Of a stretch of 64,000 nt of DNA, positions 17,390-25,117 are shown piece by piece. The translations under genes and the position numbers were made by a program. The DNA comes from Nitrospirota bacterium (GTDB taxonomy: Bacteria > Nitrospirota > JACRHL01), in contig JACRHL010000011.1 of assembly GCA_016212085.1 (NCBI GenBank), positions 1 through 64,000 on the forward strand, written 5' to 3'. The notes below the pieces were generated by a model. That model had not been told where the DNA came from. It ran no database searches and saw nothing but the letters and a program-made list of their open reading frames with translations. Each line of letters begins with the position of its first letter. Within the stretch, counting starts at the first letter, position 1.

Positions 17390-19330
17390 ATGTGCGGCAT
17401 CGCCGGATTCTTGTCCCCCATCGACGACCCGGCGCGCGCCACCCGCGTGCTCGCGGCCATGACCGACGCCATCGTGCACCGGGGGCCGGACGACGCAGGG
17501 CACTGGGTGGACCCGGCGGCGGGGGTGGCCCTGGGGCACCGGCGCCTGTCCATCGTCGAGCTGTCGCCCCTGGGGCACCAGCCCATGGCGTCGGCCTCGG
17601 GGCGCTTCTCGATCGTCTTCAACGGCGAGGTCTATAACTTCCGCGCCCTGCGGGCGGAGCTGGAGGAGAAGGGGCACGCCTTCCGCGGCCATTCCGACAC
17701 GGAGGTGATGCTGGCCGCCTTCGAGCAGTGGGGCGTGGCCGGGGCGCTCACCCGCTTCGTGGGCATGTTCGCCTTCGCGTTGTGGGACGGGACGGCGCGC
17801 CGCCTGTTCCTGGCCCGCGACCGCATGGGCGAGAAGCCGCTCCATTACGGCTGGTGCGGCAATGCGTTCCTGTTCGGCTCCGAGCTGAAGGCCCTGCGTG
17901 CCCACCCGGCGTTCGACCGGGTGGTGGACCGGGGCGCCCTGGCCGCGCTGCTGCGCCACAACTACGTGCCCGCGCCGCACACCATTTACGAGGGCATCGC
18001 CAAGCTGCCGCCGGGCACCCTGCTGTGTGTGGACCCGGCCCGGCCGGGGGCGGAGGCGCCGGAGCCCTATTGGTCCGCCCGCCGGGTGGCGGAGGACGGC
18101 TTCACGCACCCCTTCCCCGGAACGGACGCGGAGGCGGTGGATACCCTCGACCGCCTGCTGCACGACGTGATCCGCGACCAGATGCTGGCGGACGTGCCGC
18201 TGGGGGTGTTCCTGTCCGGCGGCATCGATTCGTCCACGGTGGCAGCGGTGATGCAGCACATCAGCGCGCGGCCGGTGCGCACCTTCACCATCGGCTTTGG
18301 CGAGAAGGGGTACGACGAGGCCCCCCATGCCAGGGCCGTGGCCCGCCACCTGGGCACGGAGCACACGGAGCTGTACGTGACCCCCCAGGAGGCGCTGGAC
18401 GTGATTCCGCGCCTGCCCGCCCTGTACGACGAGCCGTTCGCCGACGTGTCGCAGATCCCCACCTTCCTGGTGGCGCACATGGCCCGCAAGCACGTGACCG
18501 TGGCCCTCTCCGGCGACGGTGGCGACGAGCTGTTCTGGGGCTACACGCGCTACAAGATCGCCCTGGACACGTGGAACCGTATGCGGCGCATCCCCGCGCC
18601 CGTGCGCAACGCCCTGGCGGCGGCCGTGCGTTGCCTGCCGCCGGAGCGGTGGAACCGCCTGTTCGCCTGGGCCGGCCCCATCCTGGCCCGCTACGGCCGC
18701 GCCTCGGTGGGCGACAAGCTGCACGCCGCCGGGGGCATGCTGGCCGCGGGCAGGCTGGACGCCATCTACCGGAGGCTGGTCTCCCACTGGCCGGACCCGG
18801 CGGCGGCCCTGCTGTCCGGCGCGGAGCACGGCACCATTCTCACCGATCCGGACAACCGCCCGGCGGGGGCGGCCCCGGAGCAGCTCATGCCCTATTGGGA
18901 TCTGTTCACCTACCTGCCGGACGACATCCTGGTGAAGGTGGACCGGGCCGGCATGGGGGTGAGCCTGGAAACCAGGGAGCCGCTGCTGGACCACCGGGTG
19001 GTGGCCTTCGCCCTGGGCCTGCCGCAGCACATGAAGGTGCGTAACGGGCAGGCCAAGTGGGCGCTGCGCCAGGTGCTCTACCGCCATGTGCCGCGCGAGC
19101 TGGTGGAGCGCCCCAAGATGGGCTTCGGCGTGCCCATCGGCCAGTGGCTGAAGGGGCCCCTGCGCGGCTGGGCGGAGGAACTGCTGGACGAGCGCCGCCT
19201 GCGCGAGCAGGGCTACTTCAAGCCAGACATCATCCGCGAGCGGTGGGCGCAGCACCTGGCGGGCAGCCGCGACTGGCAGTACCACCTGTGGGACGTGCTC
19301 ATGTTCCAGGCCTGGCTGGAGGGGCGGTGA
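17390..19330 (+). CDS. asnB: asparagine synthetase-type glutamine amidotransferase (second copy)
   Basis: A 646-residue paralogue of the gene at 10138. The product starts MCGIAGFLSPIDD with Cys2 nucleophile; HRGPDDAGHW, FNGEVYNFRALR and a synthetase domain with LSGGIDSSTVAAVM and ALSGDGGDELFWGYTRY follow. AGGGG just upstream supports ATG 17390. It is the more canonical of the two copies and more GC-rich, so it may be the housekeeping-like or older form. It overlaps the next glycosyltransferase by 4 bases. A role in amidating a glycan component is inferred from context. Confidence 0.87.
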   Translation: MCGIAGFLSPIDDPARATRVLAAMTDAIVHRGPDDAGHWVDPAAGVALGHRRLSIVELSPLGHQPMASASGRFSIVFNGEVYNFRALRAELEEKGHAFRGHSDTEVMLAAFEQWGVAGALTRFVGMFAFALWDGTARRLFLARDRMGEKPLHYGWCGNAFLFGSELKALRAHPAFDRVVDRGALAALLRHNYVPAPHTIYEGIAKLPPGTLLCVDPARPGAEAPEPYWSARRVAEDGFTHPFPGTDAEAVDTLDRLLHDVIRDQMLADVPLGVFLSGGIDSSTVAAVMQHISARPVRTFTIGFGEKGYDEAPHARAVARHLGTEHTELYVTPQEALDVIPRLPALYDEPFADVSQIPTFLVAHMARKHVTVALSGDGGDELFWGYTRYKIALDTWNRMRRIPAPVRNALAAAVRCLPPERWNRLFAWAGPILARYGRASVGDKLHAAGGMLAAGRLDAIYRRLVSHWPDPAAALLSGAEHGTILTDPDNRPAGAAPEQLMPYWDLFTYLPDDILVKVDRAGMGVSLETREPLLDHRVVAFALGLPQHMKVRNGQAKWALRQVLYRHVPRELVERPKMGFGVPIGQWLKGPLRGWAEELLDERRLREQGYFKPDIIRERWAQHLAGSRDWQYHLWDVLMFQAWLEGR

Positions 19331-20406
19331 GGCCCGCCCGCGTCCTGTTCACCATCCCCAGCCTGGACGGGGGCGGTGCCGAGCGGGTGCTGGTGACCCT
19401 GCTCACCCACCTGGACCGGGCGCGCGTCACGCCCCACCTGGCCCTGGTGGACGCGCGCGGCGTGCACCTGGAAAAAATTCCGGCCGACGTGCCGGTGACG
19501 GCCCTGGGCGGGCGCGGGCCCCTGGCCTTCTGGCGCCTGCTCAGGCTCATCTGGCGGATGCGGCCGGACGTGGTGTTCTCGTCCCTCACCTTCTACAACA
19601 CCCTGGTGCTGCTGTTGAAGCCGCTCGCCCCCCGGGGGGTGCGCTTCATCGTGCGCGAGAACAGCCAGCCCTCCATCCACCTGCCGACGATGCCCTATGG
19701 CTGGCTGCGTTGGCGCCTGTACCCGCCGGCGCACCGCCGGGCGGACGCCATCGTGTGCCAGTCCCCCGCCATGGTGGACGAGGTGGCGGCGGTGGGGGTG
19801 GACCCGGAGCGCCTGGTCTGCATCCCCAACCCGCTGGACATCGACGCCATCCGCGCCGGCGCGCCGCGCCCGGACCCCTACGCCGATCCGCACCCGCGCC
19901 TGGTGGCCGCCGGGCGGCTGGTGCCGGTGAAGGGGTATGACCTGTTGCTGGACGCCTTTGCCACGGTGGCGGCCAAACGGCCGGACGCGACCCTGCACCT
20001 CCTGGGGGAGGGGCCGGAGGCGGCGGCGCTGAAGGCGCAGGCGGCCAGGCTGAACGTCGCCCATCGCGTGCGCTTCCACGGCTTTGTGGCCGATCCGCTG
20101 CCGTGGTTCGAGCATGCGGACCTGTTCGTGATGAGCTCCCGCTACGAGGGCTTCCCCAACGTGACCCTGGAGGCCATGGCCACCGGCACGCCGGTGGTGT
20201 CGTTCGACTACCCCGGCGGCAGCCCGGTGGTGGACGGGGTGAACGGCTGGAAGGTGCCCCCCGGCGACACCGCCGCCCTGGCGGCCCGCATCCTCCAGGC
20301 CCTGGACGGGCCCCGGCCCACCCCGGACGCCCTGGCCGCCTCCATCGAGCGCCACCGGGTGGCCCGCGTGGTGGCCGAGTTCGAGGCGCTGTTAACAGGC
20401 CCCTAG
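19327..20406 (+). CDS. family 4 glycosyltransferase
   Basis: A 359-residue GT-B enzyme. The N-terminal acceptor-side loop is IPSLDGGGAERVLVTLL; donor-side motifs are LVAAGRLVPVKGYDLLLDAF, LLGEGPEAAALKAQAARL and FVMSSRYEGFPNVTLEAMATGTPVVSFDYPGG, ending with the VVDGVNGW loop. The product starts at GTG 19327. Its last codons and stop (Leu-Leu-Thr-Gly-Pro-stop) come from TTAACAGGCCCCTAG, which resembles the end of the adjacent 272 bp palindromic element, so the natural C-terminus may have been replaced. Confidence 0.87.
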   Translation: MRPARVLFTIPSLDGGGAERVLVTLLTHLDRARVTPHLALVDARGVHLEKIPADVPVTALGGRGPLAFWRLLRLIWRMRPDVVFSSLTFYNTLVLLLKPLAPRGVRFIVRENSQPSIHLPTMPYGWLRWRLYPPAHRRADAIVCQSPAMVDEVAAVGVDPERLVCIPNPLDIDAIRAGAPRPDPYADPHPRLVAAGRLVPVKGYDLLLDAFATVAAKRPDATLHLLGEGPEAAALKAQAARLNVAHRVRFHGFVADPLPWFEHADLFVMSSRYEGFPNVTLEAMATGTPVVSFDYPGGSPVVDGVNGWKVPPGDTAALAARILQALDGPRPTPDALAASIERHRVARVVAEFEALLTGP

Positions 20407-20674
20407 GGCCTGTCAACACAAATGGCAAGCGCGGCGTTGCGCCCCGAACGGCACCAGGCAAGGCGCGCGGAAGCGTGGTTTGGCTTAAGCTGAATGAGCG
20501 ACGCGCAACGCCGCATGGGGCCGTTCGGGCCGCGACCCGGAGGGACGGCCCATTTTTTCGCAACCCAGCGTTGCAGCGCTTGCCCGTACGGCCGGTACGG
20601 CCCGCGCGCCGCGCCTCGGTTTGCAAAAAAATGGGCTCCGTCGCCGCCCTTGCCTTTGTGTTAACAGGCCCTAG
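20403..20674. repeat. 272 bp palindromic element between convergent genes
   Basis: Both ends read CTAGGGCCTGT-AACACAAA inward: 20403 onwards on the plus strand and 20674 backwards on the minus strand, with about 30 mostly matching bases per arm. A second nested inverted repeat (about 20544-20566 with 20619-20642) contains T6/A7 runs, and the centre is CCGTACGGCCGGTACGG (20584-20600). No ORF is credible in it. It is unrelated in sequence to the 166-173 bp family. The stop codons of both flanking genes lie in the terminal CTAG. Confidence 0.7.
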
Positions 20675-21471
20675 AGCCTCAGGCGCTTGAACAGCGGCTC
20701 CGGGATGAGCCGGATCACCAGCATGACCACGCGCCAGAAGCCGGGCAGGTAGACCACCTCCGGCCCCCTCTTCTCCAGGGCCTTGTGAATGCCCCGGGCC
20801 ACCCGCTCCGGCGTGGCCCACAGGGGGCCCTTGGTGAAGGTGGCGGTCATGGGCGTGTCCACGAAGCCGGGCTTGATGGTCACCACGCGCACCCCGGCCG
20901 GGTGCAGCCGGTTGCGCAATCCTTGCAGGAAGATCGCCAGCGCCCCCTTGGCGGTGCCGTACACGTAGTTGCTCCGCCGCCCCCGGTCCCCCGCCACGGA
21001 GCCGATCACGCAGAGGGTGCCGTGGCGCCCGGCCTCGAGGCGGTTCGCCACCAGGGTGAGCAGCGCCGCGATGTTCAGGAAGTTGGTTTCCAGGGCCTGC
21101 CGGGCCACCTCCCAGTCCGCCTGGGAGGCGGCCTGGTCGGGCAGGGTGCCGTGGGCCACCAGCACCACGTCGAGCCCCTCCATGTGGGCGGTGGCGGTGT
21201 CCAGCAGCTCGCCGTGGCGCATGGTGTGGTCCAGGTCCAGGGCCATGGTGCCCACGCGGGCGGCGCCGCGGGTGGTCAGGTCGTCGGCGATCTGGCCCAG
21301 GTGGGTGGCGTCGCGCCCCGCCAGGAACAGCGTGGCGCCGTCCGCCGCCAGCAGGCGGGCGGTGGCCTGGGCGATGGCCGAGGTGGCGCCGACGATCAGG
21401 ATGCGGACCCCTCCATCAGCCGGCTGCGCGGGCTGCTCGTGACGGTCGGTGGGGGCGTCCTGGTGTCTCAT
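20671..21471 (-). CDS. SDR reductase, DprE2-like (decaprenylphosphoryl-2-keto-ribose reductase)
   Basis: Short-chain dehydrogenase of 266 residues: nucleotide motif ILIVGATSAIAQATARLLA, NxAG-like VLVAHGTLPDQ, catalytic Ser in CVIGSVAGDRG and YxxxK in YVYGTAKGAL, then IKPGFVDTPMT. In the mycobacterial pathway DprE2 reduces the 2-keto intermediate made by DprE1 to decaprenylphosphoryl-D-arabinose. The assignment rests on the ATGA coupling to a clear DprE1-like gene as much as on its own sequence. The ATG at 21471 is chosen because longer forms run through the upstream gene in another frame. Its stop codon is formed by the edge of the 272 bp element. Confidence 0.8.
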   Translation of the reverse strand: MRHQDAPTDRHEQPAQPADGGVRILIVGATSAIAQATARLLAADGATLFLAGRDATHLGQIADDLTTRGAARVGTMALDLDHTMRHGELLDTATAHMEGLDVVLVAHGTLPDQAASQADWEVARQALETNFLNIAALLTLVANRLEAGRHGTLCVIGSVAGDRGRRSNYVYGTAKGALAIFLQGLRNRLHPAGVRVVTIKPGFVDTPMTATFTKGPLWATPERVARGIHKALEKRGPEVVYLPGFWRVVMLVIRLIPEPLFKRLRL

Positions 21472-22775
21472 GATTCCTCCGGGCGCACCCGCCGCCAGAA
21501 GGCGGAGGAGAAGCGCGGGTCGACAAAGCGGACGAACGTCTCCAGCCGGGGATGGTAACGCGCGAAGCCCGCCGCCGTCATGCGCGCGTCCTTGGCGGGG
21601 TAGAGGGCACCGCCGGCGGCCTCGACCACCCGGTCCAGCCGCTCGAACAGGGCGAGGGTGGAGCGGCCCCGGTTGGGAAAATCCAGCGCCAGGGTGTAGC
21701 CGGGCCGGGGGAACGACAAGAGGCCCGGCGAGGGCAGGCCGCCGAACCCCTTCAATACCGCCAGGAACGACCCCTGGCCGGAGGCGGCGACGATGCCCAG
21801 CAACTCCTTGAGCGCCGCCCCGCCGTCCGCCCGGGGCACCACGCACTGGTACTGGTAGAAGCCGCGCCTGCCGTACAGCCGGTTCCACTGGCCGATGCCG
21901 TCCAGCGGGTAGAAGAACGGCCCCAGGTGCTGCACCCGCGTTCCCGCCCTGGCGCGCCGGTAATAGAGGCCGTTGAAGGCGGACAGGGTGGCCCGGCCCA
22001 GCAGCCAGGCGGGGGCGTCGAACGGCACGCGCAGGGCCGGGTCGCCCAGCGGCGGCGCGGCGGTGCGGGCCATGTGGCGGGCGTGATTGCCGCCCATGAA
22101 CACGCCGCGCCCCAGGTTCCTGCCCCGGGCCAGGCAGTCCACCCAGGCCACCGTGTACTCGTGGCTTGGCTCCGACGCGTCGTTCAGGGCGATGAACTGG
22201 TCCACGCCGCCAAAGCGCGCCGTCTCCACCGCCACGTATGCGGAGGGAATGGGCTTCAGGGCGATCTCCGCCCAGGTGATGAGGCCCGTCAGCCCCAGGC
22301 CGCCGATGGTGGCGGCGAACCAGTCCGGGTTCTGGTCCGGGGAGCAGGTCAGCCGCTCGCCGGTGGAGCGGCGCAGCTCCAGGGCGCGCACGTGGCGGCC
22401 GAAGGTGCCGGCCACGTGGTGGTTCTTGCCGTGCACGTCGTTGGCGATGGCGCCCCCCAGGGTGATGAAGCGGGTGCCGGGGGTGACCGGCAGGAACCAC
22501 CCGGCGGGCACGGTCAGGCGCAACATGTCGGCCAGCAGCACGCCCGCCTCGGCGCGCAGGATGCCGCGCTCCCGGTCGAAGCGGGTGAAGCGGTCCAGGC
22601 CGCGGGTGTCGAGCAGCACGCCGCCCGGATTCAGGCAGCTGTCGCCATAGCTGCGGCCGTTGCCGTGGGCCAGCAGGGTGCCCTCGTCCGGCAGCGCCGC
22701 GTCGCGCCAGCGCAGGCGCAGCGGCTCCCCGGCGGCGATGGGCAGGCGGCCCCAGCAGGTGTATCCGGCGGCCAT
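21468..22775 (-). CDS. FAD-dependent oxidase, DprE1-like (decaprenylphosphoryl-ribose 2'-oxidase)
   Basis: FAD-binding type 4 oxidase of 435 residues. HGNGRSYGDSCLNPGGVLLD is the DprE1 FAD-site signature, followed by PVTPGTRFITLGGAIANDVHGKNHH, with the His of VHGKNHH near FAD, and GLGLTGLITWAEIALKPI. The C-terminal substrate domain contains FLAVLKGFG and GYTLALDFPNRG. In mycobacteria the enzyme oxidises the 2'-OH of decaprenylphosphoryl-ribose. Together with the SDR and UbiA neighbours it points to D-arabinofuranose donor synthesis, which is uncommon but known in some proteobacteria. Confidence 0.85.
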   Translation of the reverse strand: MAAGYTCWGRLPIAAGEPLRLRWRDAALPDEGTLLAHGNGRSYGDSCLNPGGVLLDTRGLDRFTRFDRERGILRAEAGVLLADMLRLTVPAGWFLPVTPGTRFITLGGAIANDVHGKNHHVAGTFGRHVRALELRRSTGERLTCSPDQNPDWFAATIGGLGLTGLITWAEIALKPIPSAYVAVETARFGGVDQFIALNDASEPSHEYTVAWVDCLARGRNLGRGVFMGGNHARHMARTAAPPLGDPALRVPFDAPAWLLGRATLSAFNGLYYRRARAGTRVQHLGPFFYPLDGIGQWNRLYGRRGFYQYQCVVPRADGGAALKELLGIVAASGQGSFLAVLKGFGGLPSPGLLSFPRPGYTLALDFPNRGRSTLALFERLDRVVEAAGGALYPAKDARMTAAGFARYHPRLETFVRFVDPRFSSAFWRRVRPEES

Positions 22776-22779
22776 GGCG

Positions 22780-24243
22780 TCAGGTGGCGTACAGGATCAC
22801 CAGGGCGCCGATGGCGCCCGCCAGGTACGAGGCCCGGTCGGTGAGGGTGAACAGCAGCGGGTCGTCCTCCAGGTCGCCACGCCCGGCCAGCAGCCACAGC
22901 CGGCTGACCCAATAGATCACCAGCGGACACAGGGCCCACAGCCACTCGGGCCGGTGGTACAGGGCGCGCACGTCCGGGCTGTTCAGGTACAGGGCGAGCA
23001 CCAGCACCGCCAGGTAGCCGGCGGCGGTGCCCAGGGTGGACAGGACGCCCAGGTCGTCGGTGCGGTAGCCGCGCCCGGCGGGCACCGGGGCGCCGGCCAG
23101 CTTGAAGCGGCACAGCTCCGCGTGGCGCTTCACCATGGCCAGGCTGAGGAAGATGAACATGGCGAACGCGAACAGCCAGAACGACAGGGATATCTTGACC
23201 GCCGCCGTACCCGCCAGCACGCGCAGCACGTACACCCATGCCAGCAACAGCACGTCCACCACCATCACCCGCTTGAGGCGCAGGGAATAGGCCAGGGTGC
23301 ACAGGTAATAGACCCCCAACAGGGCCAGGAAGCGCGGCGGCAGCGGCGCCGCCACCAGCAGGGCGGCCCCCAGCAGGGCGGGGACCATCAGGGCGGCGTG
23401 GACGACGGACAGGTTGCCGGAGGCCAGCGGCCGGTTGCGCTTGACCGGGTGCGCGCGGTCGGCCCTGAGGTCGAGCAGGTCGTTGAGCAGGTACACGCTG
23501 GATGCGGTGAGGCCGAAGGCCAGCCAGGCGGTGAGCAGGGTACCCCAGGCGACCAGGTCGCCGATCCGGTGGGCGGCGATGAGCGGCACGAACACCAGCA
23601 GGTTCTTCAGCCAGTGGTGCAGGCGCATGGCCTTCAGGTAGGGGCCGGGGCCGCCGGGCCGGTCGGCGAACACCTGGGAAACCCGCGCCACGCGCCGCGT
23701 GGCCGCCTCCACGCCCGGGCCCGGATTGACCAGGACGGCCTCGCGGCAGGCCGCCCACACCGGCACGTCGGCACGGGCGTCGCCCGCGTAGTCGAAGCCG
23801 CCCCGGCCGAACCGTTCCACCAGCCGGTCGCGCTTGGCCGGGCCCTTCAGGTTGCGCGTGTCGTCGCTGGCCAGCACCTCGTCGAACAGGCCCAGGTGGG
23901 ATGCCACGCGCTCGGCGGTGGCGCGCGGCGCGGCGGTGACCAGCACCAGCCGCCGGCCCGCCGCCCGCTGCGCCTTGAGGTATTCCAGGAACCGGGCGGG
24001 ATAGGGCAGCGCGGCCGGATCGATCGGCCCGTGCGCCGCCAGGTAGGCCTTGAGCGGCGCCCGCCCGGCGCGCAGCCGCGCGAGCATGGGGAACAGCCGC
24101 CACGGCGCGGCGGTGAGCATGTCCAGCGCCGATTCCACCAGGGTGTCGGTACGCACCAGCGTGCCGTCCAGGTCCACGCACAGGGGGGGGAGGGCACCGA
24201 CCCCGGGGGAGTCCGGTGTGTGTTGCCGGCCGCTGCTCACCAT
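22780..24243 (-). CDS. HAD phosphatase fused to UbiA prenyltransferase (DPPR synthase-like)
   Basis: Two domains in one 487-residue chain. The N-terminal third is a HAD hydrolase: CVDLDGTLVRTDT (motif I), LVTAAPRATAERVA (motif II) and a later DYAGDARADVPVW (motif IV). The rest is an integral-membrane UbiA prenyltransferase with NDLLDLRADRAHPVKRNRP, matching the NDxxDxxxD polyprenyl-phosphate site, and about eight hydrophobic spans. The likely reaction is attachment of phosphoribosyl to polyprenyl phosphate followed by removal of the 5-phosphate, feeding DprE1/DprE2. ATG 24243 has GGAG just upstream; a GTG at 24252 is the alternative. It ends 4 bases before the DprE1-like gene. Confidence 0.85.
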   Translation of the reverse strand: MVSSGRQHTPDSPGVGALPPLCVDLDGTLVRTDTLVESALDMLTAAPWRLFPMLARLRAGRAPLKAYLAAHGPIDPAALPYPARFLEYLKAQRAAGRRLVLVTAAPRATAERVASHLGLFDEVLASDDTRNLKGPAKRDRLVERFGRGGFDYAGDARADVPVWAACREAVLVNPGPGVEAATRRVARVSQVFADRPGGPGPYLKAMRLHHWLKNLLVFVPLIAAHRIGDLVAWGTLLTAWLAFGLTASSVYLLNDLLDLRADRAHPVKRNRPLASGNLSVVHAALMVPALLGAALLVAAPLPPRFLALLGVYYLCTLAYSLRLKRVMVVDVLLLAWVYVLRVLAGTAAVKISLSFWLFAFAMFIFLSLAMVKRHAELCRFKLAGAPVPAGRGYRTDDLGVLSTLGTAAGYLAVLVLALYLNSPDVRALYHRPEWLWALCPLVIYWVSRLWLLAGRGDLEDDPLLFTLTDRASYLAGAIGALVILYAT

Positions 24244-24420
24244 GTGCTCCACATCGGATCGTGGTAAATATTTGAAAACCGATAAAAAGATTCGGATTTA
24301 AGCAGAAAGCGGCGGCGAATTGGGAAAAAAATGATCGAGAATACTTGTTTCGGCGTTTTGCCAGTTGTTAGCCTGTCGCGGTTCGTCGGCCGGGCGTGCG
24401 ATGGCACGGTCCGGCGGCGC

Positions 24421-24514
24421 GGCCGTCGCCACGGTCCACCCCATCCGCCAGCGCCAAGGGTTTTCCCCCATCAACTCTTGGACCGTGCGGGTGGGGTGGA
24501 CCGTGGCAACGGCC
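24421..24514. repeat. 94 bp imperfect palindrome
   Basis: A 28-base arm at 24421-24448 pairs with 24487-24514 with two mismatches (core CCACGGTCCACCCC), around a 38-base centre. TTTTT follows at 24515-24519, so on the plus strand it would look like a terminator, yet no plus-strand gene precedes it. On the minus strand it begins right after the stop of the 124-residue membrane protein. It may be a small repeat unit or a 3' end structure. Confidence 0.55.
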
Positions 24515-24518
24515 TTTT

Positions 24519-24893
24519 TCATGCCCGGCGGCGTGTGAGCAGCCAGCGCAACGAAAACAGCGCCGCGCCGGCCGGATAGGCCAGCACCCAGGCCGGCGCC
24601 GCGCCGTGCTGGTCCAGGCGCATCCAGAATACCACGAGACCCATCGCCAGCAACGCCAGCGCGTACAGCCGCGCGTCGCTGCCCACCCAAACGGCGAGCA
24701 CCACCCCGGCCAGCGCCGCCGCCACCCCGGCGAAGGTGAGGGGCATGAGCACGAACACCAATAACCCCGCCGCCAGCGGTCTGGGCAGCCAGCCGGAACG
24801 GCCCAGGGCGTCGCCCAGGAACACGGCCAGCACGCAGCCGCCCAGGGCCAGAAAGCACAGGTAGGCGATGTCGCGGCGGCGTTCCGGGGTCAT
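24519..24893 (-). CDS. small membrane protein of unknown function
   Basis: A 124-residue hydrophobic protein with about four membrane spans (around residues 10-30, 38-58, 62-80 and 98-118) and a basic C-terminus LLTRRRA. I do not recognise a family. It lies upstream of, and in the same direction as, the D-arabinose module but is separated from it by the 94 bp palindrome, and the 173 bp repeat lies upstream. GC-rich codon use and regular hydrophobic pattern support it as a real gene. It could belong to the glycan pathway, but nothing in the sequence proves this. Confidence 0.6.
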   Translation of the reverse strand: MTPERRRDIAYLCFLALGGCVLAVFLGDALGRSGWLPRPLAAGLLVFVLMPLTFAGVAAALAGVVLAVWVGSDARLYALALLAMGLVVFWMRLDQHGAAPAWVLAYPAGAALFSLRWLLTRRRA

Positions 24894-24927
24894 GATCGCT
24901 CAACGTGGGATGATGCGGCGCACCACT

Positions 24928-25100
24928 GGGCACCTCTATTAACCTGCTGCGCGCTCCGATTGCTGCGCTAAAGCGGTGCTCGAACCCTCGCCTATCACCA
25001 TGATATGTCTCGGGCTCTGCGCGGCGTAACGGTGCCGCTCCGCTCGGGGCACCTTGCACAGGGGCCGCTCGCGACGGTTAGACGGTTAATAGAGGTGCCC
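24928..25100 (+). repeat. complete copy C of the dispersed inverted-repeat element (173 bp)
   Basis: Begins GGGCACCTCTATTAACC and ends with its perfect 17-base inverse, GGTTAATAGAGGTGCCC. An internal hairpin, GGTGCC with GGCACC (about 25029-25051), is also present. Copy B has different inner bases in its termini, but its two ends still match each other. The element fills most of the gap between the small membrane protein gene and the S49 peptidase gene. Confidence 0.75.
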
Positions 25101-25117
25101 AACTGTAGCACAGGGGG

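Noticed and set aside
24928-25100. Target-site duplication around the repeats
   Set aside because: Flanking bases share at most two or three positions, not enough to claim a duplication.
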